NCBI GenBank assembly: GCA_018824405.1 | Contig: JAHJGO010000013.1 | Span: 1 to 64,000, forward strand | From: Gammaproteobacteria bacterium | GTDB lineage: Bacteria; Pseudomonadota; Gammaproteobacteria; Burkholderiales; Sulfuricellaceae | DNA length: 64,000 nucleotides | Reading direction: 5' to 3' | Part shown: piece by piece, positions 31,387-39,891 of the stretch | Layout of the letters: each line of letters starts with the position of its first letter | How positions within the stretch are numbered: position 1 is the stretch's first letter | Made by a program: the position numbers and the translations under genes | The notes under the pieces: model-generated | The model's input: the letters and a program-made list of their open reading frames with translations, nothing else | Database searches by the model: none | Told to the model about the DNA's origin: nothing

Positions 31387-31922
31387 GTGCGCACCGGCTG
31401 TGGTTCATGGAGTGGATTATCAAGGAGACGGGCAGTGACCATGCCATTGATGATGCCAAAGAAAAGTGCGGCGGCAGCAAAAACCGGAGCCAGATAAAGC
31501 ACGCCAGCATGTGGAATGAGCCAGAAATAAACGACACAAAGTTGTGCGGCAATATGAGCAAAGGCAGCCATAATACTGTGCGTGACCGGGCCAAAGACGC
31601 TGGATGGGAGCCTGCATGCGACTCCCAGCGCGATCAGGCTGATCAGTGCACCCGAAAAACTCAGGAAGAAACCGGGGCTGAGGAAAGTGCCGAGCAGCAA
31701 GCTCCCGGCCACAACGCGCAGCAGGGTAACCCAGGCTGCAGCACGCCAGCCAAAACGCTGTAAAACCAGCAGTGTGATGATGTTGGCCAGACCGGGTTTG
31801 ACGCCGGGCAGTGGTGAGGGTAGCGCGGCTTCTGCCAGCGATAGTCCAATTGCGAAGGCGGCTAGTCGCGCAAGGCGGTGATCGTCCGGACTTGCCGGGA
31901 GATTAATAACTGAGCGAGTCAT
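31383..31922 (-). CDS. Gx transporter family membrane protein (HepI-like)
   Basis: A 179-residue integral membrane protein with five or six hydrophobic segments. The family pattern includes LARLAAFAIGLSLAEAALPSPLPGVKPGLANIITLLVLQRFGWRAA and LRVVAGSLLLGTFLSPGFFLSFSGAL. It is annotated elsewhere as heptaprenyl diphosphate synthase component I or Gx transporter; a substrate-specific transport role is inferred, not known. The start is ATG 31922, 20 bases inside the NusG-II gene. The pair occurs together in many proteobacteria. Confidence 0.8.
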   Translation of the reverse strand: MTRSVINLPASPDDHRLARLAAFAIGLSLAEAALPSPLPGVKPGLANIITLLVLQRFGWRAAAWVTLLRVVAGSLLLGTFLSPGFFLSFSGALISLIALGVACRLPSSVFGPVTHSIMAAFAHIAAQLCVVYFWLIPHAGVLYLAPVFAAAALFFGIINGMVTARLLDNPLHEPQPVRT

Positions 31923-32271
31923 AAGATCTGGCTGCGCCAAGCAATTCCACGCTGACCTGGTTGGGCAGGCACAGAGCAGCCTCCCCGGCGCGTGAAAGCC
32001 AGCCCTGTTGAACACAATACTGACGTGGGCTGGGGTCTCGGGCGACACGGACACGATGATTATTAACTGTAACCAGGGTAGTGCCCAGGGGGCCGCTGAT
32101 TTCAAAATCCCGATTCCGTGTCAAATCCGTCTCAGTCACGATCTTTCCTCCGCTACGGATGATCAGGCTGGTTCCCCTGTCTCCCCCCCACAATGTCAGG
32201 AACAGGTAAATGATCAGCAGCATGCCTGCCAGCACGGTCAGCCAATCCCCAGTCTTGAAGCCCAGGTTCAT
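31903..32271 (-). CDS. NusG domain II-containing membrane-anchored protein
   Basis: A 122-residue protein with one N-terminal membrane segment ([18 protein letters not shown]) and a small beta domain of the NusG-II type ([58 protein letters not shown]). It faces the periplasm by hydropathy. It overlaps the Gx transporter gene by 20 bases and rapZ by 4. Its function is unknown; position beside the Gx transporter suggests one complex. Confidence 0.82.
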   Translation of the reverse strand: MNLGFKTGDWLTVLAGMLLIIYLFLTLWGGDRGTSLIIRSGGKIVTETDLTRNRDFEISGPLGTTLVTVNNHRVRVARDPSPRQYCVQQGWLSRAGEAALCLPNQVSVELLGAARSYDSLSY

Positions 32272-33104
32272 GACAGCTCTCGATGTCTGATCAGCACTTG
32301 ATAGTTTTTGTCAAACTGGGCTGCCAGAGTTTCTGCAAAAAACACCGAACGGTGTTGTCCGCCGGTGCATCCCAGGGCAATGGTCAGGTAGTTTCGATTA
32401 TCGCGAATGAAACAGGGCAACCAGTCAGCAACGAAGCGGCCGATGTCACCCAGCATTTTCTGCACCAAGGGGTCTTTTTGCAAAAAAGCGCAGACAGCCT
32501 GATCCTTGCCAGTCAGTGGGCGCAGAGCCGGGTCGTAATGTGGATTGGGCAGGCACCTGACATCGAACACAAAATCTGCGTCGAGTGGAATGCCATGCTT
32601 GAAGCCGAAGGACTGGAACAGCAAGGTCAGGCGGGAGCGGTCGAGTGAGATGAAATCCTTGATCCAGGCTCGCAGGGTGTTGGGTGATATTGCGCTGGTA
32701 TCCATGCGGTGGCCGAGATCGCTGACCGCTTCCAGTTGCTCCTGTTCGAGTTCGATGCATTCTGTGAGCGTGCGGCCCTGATCGCTCAGGGGGTGGCGAC
32801 GCCGGGTTTCGCTGAAGCGTTTGACCAGTTCGTCGGTTTTGGCTTCCAGGAACAGCACGCGTACGTCCAACCCTTCCTGACGTAATGTCTCGATGATCTG
32901 CGGTAGCTGATTCAGATCACTGCTGCTGCGCGAGTCGATACTGATTGCAGCCTGTGTAATGCCACGCCCGAGCAGGTAGTGAGCCGTCTGACTGAGCAGC
33001 GGCAGAGGGAGATTGTCGACACAAAAATAACTGCTGTCTTCCAGAACATTGAGGGCGATACTTTTACCCGAACCGGACAGGCCGCTGACCAGGATGAGTT
33101 GCAT
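32268..33104 (-). CDS. rapZ: RNase adapter / nucleotide-binding protein RapZ
   Basis: RapZ binds the small RNA GlmZ and guides RNase E in enterobacteria; in other bacteria it belongs to the PTS-Ntr neighbourhood. The 278-residue product has Walker [15 protein letters not shown] (residues 5-18), the central [23 protein letters not shown] and the C-terminal RNA-binding domain with [17 protein letters not shown]. The GlmZ target may not exist in betaproteobacteria, so the regulated RNA is unknown. It lies 5 bases after hprK. Confidence 0.92.
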   Translation of the reverse strand: MQLILVSGLSGSGKSIALNVLEDSSYFCVDNLPLPLLSQTAHYLLGRGITQAAISIDSRSSSDLNQLPQIIETLRQEGLDVRVLFLEAKTDELVKRFSETRRRHPLSDQGRTLTECIELEQEQLEAVSDLGHRMDTSAISPNTLRAWIKDFISLDRSRLTLLFQSFGFKHGIPLDADFVFDVRCLPNPHYDPALRPLTGKDQAVCAFLQKDPLVQKMLGDIGRFVADWLPCFIRDNRNYLTIALGCTGGQHRSVFFAETLAAQFDKNYQVLIRHRELS

Positions 33105-33109
33105 GATCG

Positions 33110-34057
33110 TCAGTTGGCGTACTTGTCTTCAGCCATCATGCGATCATGGCGTTCGATGAACTGTTGGGTGCTGTTGATTCCGCGCAGTTGCAGAATATGA
33201 TTGCGTGCAGCAACTTCGACCAGCACTGCAATGTTGCGACCAGCTGCCACCGGGATGCGGACTTCCGGGATGGCGGTGTCGAGAATCTGCTGTGAGAAGG
33301 CATTGATCTGCAAGCGATCCTGGGACATGGTTTTTTCAGTCAGTTTTTCCAGATGTACAATTAGCCGGAGATTCTTTTTCAACTTGATCGAGTCTTCCCC
33401 GAACAATGCGCGGATATTGAGCACGCCGAGGCCGCGAACTTCGAGAAAGTCCTGCAGCATTTCCGGGCAGCGTCCTTCCAGTGTGTCGGGTGATATCTGG
33501 TAGAACTCCACCACATCGTCTGCCACCAGGCGGTGGCCGCGCGTTATCAGTTCAAGCGCAAGTTCGCTTTTACCCACCGCACTGTCGCCGGTAATCAGTA
33601 CGCCCATGCCCTGCACTTCCATGAATACACCATGACGCACTGTCGACTCTGCCAGTACCTGCGCCAGGTAATGGCGCAGTATGTTCATCATGTCAGGACT
33701 CTGTTCATGTGAGGTGAACAGTGGCGTCAGTGTTCGTTCGGCAGCCTCCTTGAGCAACTGGGGTACGGTTTCCCCGTTGGCGATAATGATCGCGGCCAGT
33801 TCGGTGCTGAACAGATTGTTGACGGACTGATTCAGCGCTTCTGGTGTCAGGCTGCGCAGGTAGTCCATTTCTGCGCACCCTAATACCTGTACCCGGTTTG
33901 GATGCACAAAATTAAGGTAGCCAATCAGTGCCAGTGAAAGTTTCTGTACCGTGTCGCTGGTCAGCAGTTTGGCTCCGCCACCCTTGCCTGCAACCCACGT
34001 CAGGCCGAGCTTTTCTCCCTTGTCCGAAAAAAGCTGATTAACGCTGATTTGCGGCAT
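33110..34057 (-). CDS. hprK: HPr kinase/phosphorylase
   Basis: Phosphorylates and dephosphorylates HPr on Ser46, tuning the phosphotransferase chain. The 315-residue enzyme shows Walker [16 protein letters not shown] (about 150-165), the conserved [12 protein letters not shown] and the HprK signature [15 protein letters not shown]. The N-terminal domain (1-130) is of the MurF-like HprK type. It overlaps ptsN by 20 bases. The organism has no visible sugar EII genes here, so the role is regulatory. Confidence 0.93.
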   Translation of the reverse strand: MPQISVNQLFSDKGEKLGLTWVAGKGGGAKLLTSDTVQKLSLALIGYLNFVHPNRVQVLGCAEMDYLRSLTPEALNQSVNNLFSTELAAIIIANGETVPQLLKEAAERTLTPLFTSHEQSPDMMNILRHYLAQVLAESTVRHGVFMEVQGMGVLITGDSAVGKSELALELITRGHRLVADDVVEFYQISPDTLEGRCPEMLQDFLEVRGLGVLNIRALFGEDSIKLKKNLRLIVHLEKLTEKTMSQDRLQINAFSQQILDTAIPEVRIPVAAGRNIAVLVEVAARNHILQLRGINSTQQFIERHDRMMAEDKYAN

Positions 34058-34511
34058 GGGGCGCCCAGGTGGTGAGAAGGCGGTGCAGTACCTCGCGGTC
34101 TCGGCTGGTATTCAGTTGTTCACGCAAGTGGTGGTCGCTGAACATGTGAGCCAGCTCGCCCAGAATCTGGAGGTGCATATCGGTGGCCTGTTCCGGTACC
34201 AGCAACACGAATAGCAGCGACACTGGCGCACCATCCGGCGCATCGAAGGGGATCGGCTCTTTCAGGTGTATGAATACACCCAGCGTATCCTGCAAGCCCT
34301 TGATCCGTCCGTGCGGGATGGCGATGCCATGACCGAGGCCGGTAGAGCCCAGCTTCTCTCGCGCGAACAGGCTGTCGAATATCTTGCTGCGGCCGAGATG
34401 CAGGTGTTGCTCCAGCATTTCTCCGACGTGTTCAAAAGCCCGTTTTTTGCTTCCCACATCGAGTTCCGCAATGACATTTTCGAGTGGGAGAATTTTAGCG
34501 ATGAGCTCCAT
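34038..34511 (-). CDS. ptsN: PTS-Ntr EIIA component PtsN
   Basis: Regulatory EIIA protein phosphorylated on His by NPr/HPr; it controls potassium transport and other systems in known cases. The 157-residue product carries the active-site GLGHGIAIPHGRIKG (His about 74) and the fold elements SLLFVLLVPE and LGELAHMFSDHHLREQL. It follows hpf by 31 bases, in the standard rpoN-hpf-ptsN-hprK-rapZ order. Confidence 0.93.
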   Translation of the reverse strand: MELIAKILPLENVIAELDVGSKKRAFEHVGEMLEQHLHLGRSKIFDSLFAREKLGSTGLGHGIAIPHGRIKGLQDTLGVFIHLKEPIPFDAPDGAPVSLLFVLLVPEQATDMHLQILGELAHMFSDHHLREQLNTSRDREVLHRLLTTWAPHAANQR

Positions 34512-34542
34512 GGTCTATACCTCGGACATCAAATGGCAGTTT

Positions 34543-34863
34543 CTATTCTTCGACTACCTGGTGTTTTACATCACTGTGATGGGCGCCATTCTTTTCCTTG
34601 TGCTTGAGGATCTGGCGGTCCAGCTTGTCTACCAGGGAATCAATCGCAGCATACATGTCGGCATCTTCGGACTGTACAAATACGTCGTTTCCACGCATGT
34701 GGACGCTAACTTCTGCTTTTTGAACAAGTTTTTCGACAGACAGGATAACCTTGACGTCAATGACCTGATCGAAGTGACGGGTGATTTTGTCCAGTTTGCT
34801 GGTGACGTAGTCGTGAATGGCTGGGGTTACATCTACGTGGTGGCCGGTGATAGTCAGGTTCAT
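34543..34863 (-). CDS. hpf: Ribosome hibernation-promoting factor (short form)
   Basis: Binds the decoding region of the small subunit and helps form inactive 100S ribosomes. The 106-residue product has NLTITGHHVDVTPAIHDYVTSKLDKITRHFD (residues 2-32), RGNDVFVQSEDADMYAAIDSLVDKLDRQI, the standard beta-alpha-beta pattern. It lacks the long C-terminal dimerisation domain, so it is the short gammaproteobacterial-like type. AAGGAG precedes its start. Confidence 0.93.
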   Translation of the reverse strand: MNLTITGHHVDVTPAIHDYVTSKLDKITRHFDQVIDVKVILSVEKLVQKAEVSVHMRGNDVFVQSEDADMYAAIDSLVDKLDRQILKHKEKNGAHHSDVKHQVVEE

Positions 34864-34896
34864 GATTCATACTCCTTGTTATAGTAAATCTGATGG

Positions 34897-36348
34897 TTAA
34901 AGAGACTTGCGCAGTGTTACCGCGGGGATCTGTAAGGCCTCACGATATTTGGCCACGGTACGGCGGGCGACAACGATACCCTGTTGCGACAGAATTTCGG
35001 TAATCTGGGTATCGCTGAGTGGTTTCTTGCTATTTTCCGCCGCCACCAGTTGCTTGATCAGGGCGCGGATGGCGGTGGCTGAGCAGGCACCGCCGGTTTC
35101 GGTTGCCACATGGCTGCCGAAGAAATATTTTAATTCGAAAATGCCTCTCGGTGTGAGCATGTACTTCTGTGTGGTTACACGAGAAATTGTGGACTCATGC
35201 AAGCCGACTTCGTCAGCGATTTCGCGCAGCACCAATGGCCGCATGGCGACTTCGCCGTGTTCGAAAAAGTGCTTCTGTCGGTCGACGATGGCCTGCGACA
35301 CGCGCAGAATTGTATCAAAGCGCTGTTCAATGTTCTTGACCATCCAGCGCGCCTCCTGCAACTGGCTGGCAAGCTGCTGCCCACCTTCCTCCCGGTTGCG
35401 GCTCAGAATGTCTGCATACATGCGGTTGACGCGCAACTTGGGCATGGCTTCCCGGTTCAGGCTGGCGATCCACATGCCCTTGATCTTTTTTACGATGACG
35501 TCGGCCACGACGTAACGTGTGTCAGAGGTGGCGAAATCCGACCCTGGACGGGGATTGAGGTGGGTGATGAGATGCTGCGCACCACGCAGGCCGTCATCAT
35601 CGCACTGCAGCAATTTTTTCAGCTTGTTGTAATCCCGGCTCGCCAGTTGCTCCAGATGTTGTCGTGCAATTCTCAGGGCGATATTGCGATAAGGGGTGTC
35701 TGTCGGCGTGGCTTCAAGTTGCAGTGCCAGGCATTCGCCCAGGTTGCGGGCGCCGACACCAAGCGGCTCGAAATTCTGCAGGTGTTTCAGCGCGGTGTCG
35801 ATCTCCAGCGGGTCGATCTCCAGCTCCGGTGGCAACATCTCGGCAATCTCGTCCAGACTCTGTGTCAAATAGCCATCATCGCTGAGCGCATCAATCATCA
35901 GGGAAACAATGGTTCGGTCGCGCAGCGGAAGCTGGGTGAGGTTGAGTTGCCAGTTAAGGTGGTCGCGCAAACTGATGGTGCCTGCATCCTGCTGCGGATA
36001 ATCCGGCTCGTCATTGTCATCGCGCATCCCGTGAGAGGGAGCGGCTTCGTTCCAGATGTCATGGTCATCGTTGAAGCTGTCTTCATGCTGCGACGACGTG
36101 TTGTTCTCTTCTGCTGGAGTTGCAGCGGTCTCCTGCCCAGTCGAGCCAAAAGAGCCGGGTTCTTCCGTGCTGGCGGTATTGGAATTCGGTTCCACACGCT
36201 CCAGCAGGGGGTTGTTCTCGATGAATTGCTCCAGCTCCTGGTTGAGCTCCAGTGAGGATAGCTGCAGCAATCGTATGGACTGCTGCAGCTGAGGGGTCAG
36301 GGCCAGGTGTTGGGAGAGCTTGAGCTGGAGGCTTTGTTTCATGGGCAA
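34897..36348 (-). CDS. rpoN: RNA polymerase sigma-54 factor
   Basis: Sigma-54 directs transcription from -24/-12 promoters and needs an AAA+ activator. The 483-residue chain has region I (QSLQLKLSQHLALTPQLQQSIRLLQLSS), an acidic region II, the core-binding domain, a helix-turn-helix (LREIADEVGLHESTISRVTTQKYM) and the RpoN box ARRTVAKYREAL (residues 460-471). It lies between lptB and hpf as usual. A convincing target promoter occurs in this window upstream of the pilin gene at 42593. Confidence 0.95.
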   Translation of the reverse strand: MPMKQSLQLKLSQHLALTPQLQQSIRLLQLSSLELNQELEQFIENNPLLERVEPNSNTASTEEPGSFGSTGQETAATPAEENNTSSQHEDSFNDDHDIWNEAAPSHGMRDDNDEPDYPQQDAGTISLRDHLNWQLNLTQLPLRDRTIVSLMIDALSDDGYLTQSLDEIAEMLPPELEIDPLEIDTALKHLQNFEPLGVGARNLGECLALQLEATPTDTPYRNIALRIARQHLEQLASRDYNKLKKLLQCDDDGLRGAQHLITHLNPRPGSDFATSDTRYVVADVIVKKIKGMWIASLNREAMPKLRVNRMYADILSRNREEGGQQLASQLQEARWMVKNIEQRFDTILRVSQAIVDRQKHFFEHGEVAMRPLVLREIADEVGLHESTISRVTTQKYMLTPRGIFELKYFFGSHVATETGGACSATAIRALIKQLVAAENSKKPLSDTQITEILSQQGIVVARRTVAKYREALQIPAVTLRKSL

Positions 36349-36381
36349 TTGGATTCCTGAGAGCGGAAGCTCAGGGCCGTG

Positions 36382-37104
36382 TCATAGGCGGAAGTGCTCG
36401 CCAAGATATACTTTTCTCACGGCTTCATTATAAACGATTTCCTCCGGTTTGCCGCTGGCCAGCACCAGGCCATCATTAATGATGTAGGCGTGATCGCAGA
36501 TGCCGAGTGTTTCGCGTACGTTGTGATCGGTGATGAGTACGCCGATATCGCGCTCAGAGAGAAAGCGGATGATTTTCTGGATTTCCAGCACGGCGATGGG
36601 ATCAACACCGGCAAAAGGTTCATCCAGCAAGATAAAGCGCGGGTTCGATGCCAGTGCACGGGCAATTTCCACACGCCGCCGTTCACCGCCAGACAGACTC
36701 AGGGCGGGATTGTCGCGCAGATGGTGGACATGCAATTCATGCAGCAATTCATCTGTCTGCCGCTCCACTTCCTCGCTGCTCAAGCCGCGCAATTCAAGAA
36801 TGGCCGCCACATTTTCCGCCACCGTCAGTTTGCGAAAAATCGAGGCTTCCTGAGGCAGGTAACTGAGTCCAAGGCGGGCGCGGCGGTGAATCGGCATGCG
36901 GCTCAGCTCATGACCATCCAGCTGAATGCTGCCGCCATCGAGGGGAACCAGCCCCACCATCATATAGAAGCTGGTGGTCTTGCCCGCGCCATTCGGACCC
37001 AGCAGTCCCACCACTTCGCCGCTGCGAACACCGAGGGAGACGTCCTTGACGACGACGCGGGATTTGTAGCGTTTTTTCAGGCCGCTAACCGTGAGTTCGC
37101 TCAT
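36382..37104 (-). CDS. lptB: LPS export ABC transporter ATPase LptB
   Basis: Cytoplasmic ATPase that powers extraction of lipopolysaccharide through LptFG. The 240-residue product has Walker [14 protein letters not shown]-loop PQEASIF, signature [15 protein letters not shown], Walker [14 protein letters not shown] and the switch His in [12 protein letters not shown] 37104 ([11 protein letters not shown]) is used, since a longer frame would start inside lptA. It is followed by rpoN, 33 bases away. Confidence 0.95.
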   Translation of the reverse strand: MSELTVSGLKKRYKSRVVVKDVSLGVRSGEVVGLLGPNGAGKTTSFYMMVGLVPLDGGSIQLDGHELSRMPIHRRARLGLSYLPQEASIFRKLTVAENVAAILELRGLSSEEVERQTDELLHELHVHHLRDNPALSLSGGERRRVEIARALASNPRFILLDEPFAGVDPIAVLEIQKIIRFLSERDIGVLITDHNVRETLGICDHAYIINDGLVLASGKPEEIVYNEAVRKVYLGEHFRL

Positions 37105-37111
37105 TGAATGC

Positions 37112-37717
37112 TTATTCTGATCTTGGATTGGCAATGTTTTCCGCACCACGTAGCGGGAGCGGGGCGGGGTTGACAGCGTCTGCGCCCGCCTTGGGCTTAG
37201 GCTGGATCACGGCGCGTACGCGACCTTTCTCCTTGCCCGGCGCTGCCGCTTCCTTGCCGCCGCCGATGACCTGGAAAAATTCTGTTTTGGCATCGTAGGA
37301 GATGTAATTGCCGCGTACTTCGTCCTGGTTGCGTTTCATCCGGGCCTGGGTGAATAGCTCAGCCTTTTCGGCACGGGAGTCATATTCGATGCGTAGCCCG
37401 TAACCTTCGATATATTCATTCGTGCCTTCGCGCTTCTGGCGGAAGCTGGCTGGATTGCCATAGGCGGTGGCAAGCTGCATGCCCGATGCGTCTTCCTTGA
37501 CCACCAGTTTGTCCGCACGGATCAGGAGAGTGCCTTGGGTCAGTTGTACATTGCCTTGATAAATACTGACCTTGTTGATGTCGTCAAGGTTGACGGTGTC
37601 CGCTTCCAGATTTATGGGTTTGTTGCGATCTGCCTGCTCAGTATGGCCTGTGGCTGGAAGAAGCAGGAAAAACAGGCAGCCATAGGCAACTGCAAGTTTA
37701 GATCTTGGGTTTTTCAT
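37112..37717 (-). CDS. lptA: LPS transport periplasmic protein LptA
   Basis: Periplasmic bridge protein carrying lipopolysaccharide from LptC to the outer membrane. The 201-residue precursor has a signal peptide (to about residue 26, ATGHTEQ) and the OstA-type beta-jellyroll: [39 protein letters not shown]. The C-terminal 40 residues are Lys/Ala/Pro rich ([21 protein letters not shown]) and probably flexible. It overlaps lptC by 20 bases and precedes lptB by 7. Confidence 0.93.
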   Translation of the reverse strand: MKNPRSKLAVAYGCLFFLLLPATGHTEQADRNKPINLEADTVNLDDINKVSIYQGNVQLTQGTLLIRADKLVVKEDASGMQLATAYGNPASFRQKREGTNEYIEGYGLRIEYDSRAEKAELFTQARMKRNQDEVRGNYISYDAKTEFFQVIGGGKEAAAPGKEKGRVRAVIQPKPKAGADAVNPAPLPLRGAENIANPRSE

Positions 37718-38333
37718 AATGCCCTTTCACGCGGGAAAGCAGTTTGATCGCCTGGGTGCGGCTGTTGAATTCCATTCCCGTGGCGGTGATGAGTGCGGCC
37801 GGGGTTTTAATCGTAACCATCTTGTGGGTGCGGGCGATTTCCTGGTCCGGCGTAATATGCAGGTAGTCCGTGTTGATCGTCAACCAGCCCTTCCCTGCGC
37901 CCGCCTCCCGTTGGACTTCGACTTCACGGGTAAAGTAGACTTCTTCTCCATTGCTTGAAACCAGCCCCTGCTGTGCCTGGATGTGCACTGGTGGCTTCTG
38001 CTCGTTCATGGCAATAAAATGTGGGCGGGTCAGATGAGAAGTGTCGTCATCCGGGAAGTGCTCCAGTTTGACCGCAGCCAGGGTGTGCAGCGGCAGGCCG
38101 TCCGGCCCCAGGCTCCGGGCGAAGAAGTTTTCCACCCAATAGTCCGGGTCGTGGCGCGTGCTGCCGTCACGCTTTTCCAGTGGCTCCTGAACCGTGCTGT
38201 TGAGCCAGAAAGTGAGTAAAGCGAGTAAGGCCAGCAGCGCAAGGGGGAGCCAGAGCGAGAGGCGTTCGCTTATTTGAGATAAACGGATAGCTGAGCCTCC
38301 AGGGTGTCCTGCGCCTGCATGATCAGTTCGCAC
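37698..38333 (-). CDS. lptC: LPS export protein LptC
   Basis: Inner-membrane bitopic protein that hands lipopolysaccharide to LptA. The 211-residue frame has one membrane anchor (LSLWLPLALLALLALLTFWL, residues 25-44) and a periplasmic beta domain with HIQAQQGLVSSNGEEVYFTREVEV. No ATG is available near the anchor; GTG 38333 is the only conventional start that fits, giving a 64-base overlap with kdsC. A rare start codon nearer the kdsC stop cannot be excluded. Confidence 0.85.
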   Translation of the reverse strand: MRTDHAGAGHPGGSAIRLSQISERLSLWLPLALLALLALLTFWLNSTVQEPLEKRDGSTRHDPDYWVENFFARSLGPDGLPLHTLAAVKLEHFPDDDTSHLTRPHFIAMNEQKPPVHIQAQQGLVSSNGEEVYFTREVEVQREAGAGKGWLTINTDYLHITPDQEIARTHKMVTIKTPAALITATGMEFNSRTQAIKLLSRVKGHYEKPKI

Positions 38334-38794
38334 ACTTCACGTGCAGCGCCTCGCCCTCCCTCCTTGAGCGTGACGTAATGGGCGTGTTGCTTCACCCGCT
38401 CCGGAGCCTGGGGTACCGTAAGCGCCAATCCGCAGCGGCGCATGGCGGGCAGGTCCACCACGTCATCGCCCATGAATGCGCATTGCTCGAAGCGGATGGC
38501 CAGCTTCTCCGTGAGGTGCTGAAACGCTTCCAGCTTGTCGTGTACGCCCTGATAAAGGTGGGTAATGCCAAGATTCTGGGCACGGTGAGTCACGACTTTC
38601 GAAGTGCGTCCGGTGATGATGGCGATTTCCACCCCACTGTTTTTAAGCATCTTGATGCCATGGCCATCGAGGGAGTGGAATGCCTTGTATTCCTGGCCGT
38701 CATCGCCGAGAAAAAGACTGCCGTCGGTGAGCACGCCATCCACATCGAAAATCATTAATTTGATGTTGCGTGCCAGTTCGTAAACTGCTTGCAT
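38270..38794 (-). CDS. kdsC: 3-deoxy-D-manno-octulosonate 8-phosphate phosphatase
   Basis: HAD-family phosphatase making free Kdo for lipopolysaccharide. The 174-residue product has motif I MIFDVDGVLTDGSLFL (nucleophile Asp), motif II ITGRTSKVV, and the late MGDDVVDLPAMRRCGLALTV with the Mg-binding Asp pair; no cap domain, as expected for the tetrameric KdsC. It lies 11 bases after kdsD and overlaps lptC. Confidence 0.94.
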   Translation of the reverse strand: MQAVYELARNIKLMIFDVDGVLTDGSLFLGDDGQEYKAFHSLDGHGIKMLKNSGVEIAIITGRTSKVVTHRAQNLGITHLYQGVHDKLEAFQHLTEKLAIRFEQCAFMGDDVVDLPAMRRCGLALTVPQAPERVKQHAHYVTLKEGGRGAAREVCELIMQAQDTLEAQLSVYLK

Positions 38795-38805
38795 CGTGAT
38801 ATCCC

Positions 38806-39780
38806 TTAAACCACGCCTGCGCGCAGCAGGTCGTGCATGTTGAAGGCGCCCACCAGTCGGCCCGATTCGTCGGCGACCAGCAGGCCGTTGATTTTGCGTT
38901 GTTCCATGAATTGCACCGCTTCCGCCGCCAGCCGGTTTGGCAGGATGGTAAGCGGCTGAATGGTCATGACCTCGCGGATGGGGGTTGTGCGGATATCCAG
39001 CGGAGAATCGAGGTGGCGGCGCAGATCGCCATCCGTAAACAGGCCCAGTATGTGGTTGCTGGCATCCACTACCGCGGTCATGCCCAAGCCCTTTTTGGTC
39101 ATTTCCAGCAGTGCTTCACTCAGGCTGGCATCGGCATGCACTTTTGGCAAGGCTTCGCCCTGATGCATCACGTCCTGCACATGCACCAGCAGGCGGCGGC
39201 CGAGTGCGCCGCCGGGGTGGGAACGGGCAAAATCTTCCTTGCCGAAACCGCGCGCATCCAGCAGCGCCACCGCCAGTGCATCTCCCAGTGCCAGCGCAGC
39301 AGTGGTGCTGGCGGTCGGGGCAAGTCCCAGCGGGCAGGCTTCCTGCGTCACGCTGGCATCGAGATGGAGATCGGCTTCGCGCGCCATGGTGGACTGGGGG
39401 TTGCCGGTCATGGTGATGAGTTTGGCGCCCAGGCGCTTGATCAGCGGCACGATGGCCACCAGTTCCGGGCTTTCGCCGGAATTGGACAGGGCGATGACCA
39501 CGTCCTCGGGGGTGATCATGCCCATATCGCCGTGACTGGCTTCGCCGGGGTGTACGAAGAAGGACGGTGTGCCGGTGCTGGCGAGGGTGGAAGCGATTTT
39601 GCCCGCGACATGGCCCGATTTGCCCATGCCGCTGACGATGATGCGCCCTTTGCAGGCCAGGCAGAATTCGACCGCGTAAGTGAAGTTATGATCGAGGCGT
39701 GCGCTTAGTGCATGGATGGCATCGGCTTCTATGCTCAGAACCTGGCGTGCCAGGTCCAGAATTTTTTCGGGTGTTGTCAT
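38806..39780 (-). CDS. kdsD: D-arabinose 5-phosphate isomerase
   Basis: Converts ribulose 5-phosphate to arabinose 5-phosphate for Kdo synthesis. The 324-residue product has an N-terminal SIS domain (IIVSGMGKSGHVAGKIASTLASTGTPSFFVHPGEASHGDMGMI; ALSNSGESPELV) and two C-terminal CBS domains (VMHQGEALPKVHADASLSEALLEM and VMTIQPLTILPNRLAAEAVQFM). ATG 39780 (MTTPEKILDL) is the family start. It is the first gene of kdsD-kdsC-lptC-lptA-lptB-rpoN-hpf and diverges from the antiporter gene across 111 bases. Confidence 0.94.
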   Translation of the reverse strand: MTTPEKILDLARQVLSIEADAIHALSARLDHNFTYAVEFCLACKGRIIVSGMGKSGHVAGKIASTLASTGTPSFFVHPGEASHGDMGMITPEDVVIALSNSGESPELVAIVPLIKRLGAKLITMTGNPQSTMAREADLHLDASVTQEACPLGLAPTASTTAALALGDALAVALLDARGFGKEDFARSHPGGALGRRLLVHVQDVMHQGEALPKVHADASLSEALLEMTKKGLGMTAVVDASNHILGLFTDGDLRRHLDSPLDIRTTPIREVMTIQPLTILPNRLAAEAVQFMEQRKINGLLVADESGRLVGAFNMHDLLRAGVV

Positions 39781-39891
39781 CAGGATTGGCCGGAGAGCGT
39801 GGCTCAACCGGCATATAAATAAAGTCGTGATAGTATAAGGCCGAACGCACATGGGATAAAGCTGTGCCGCTTTTTGAGGACCGATAGTTTC

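Noticed and set aside
35197-36255. 352-codon plus-strand frame
   Set aside because: Antisense to rpoN, which has the RpoN box and helix-turn-helix.
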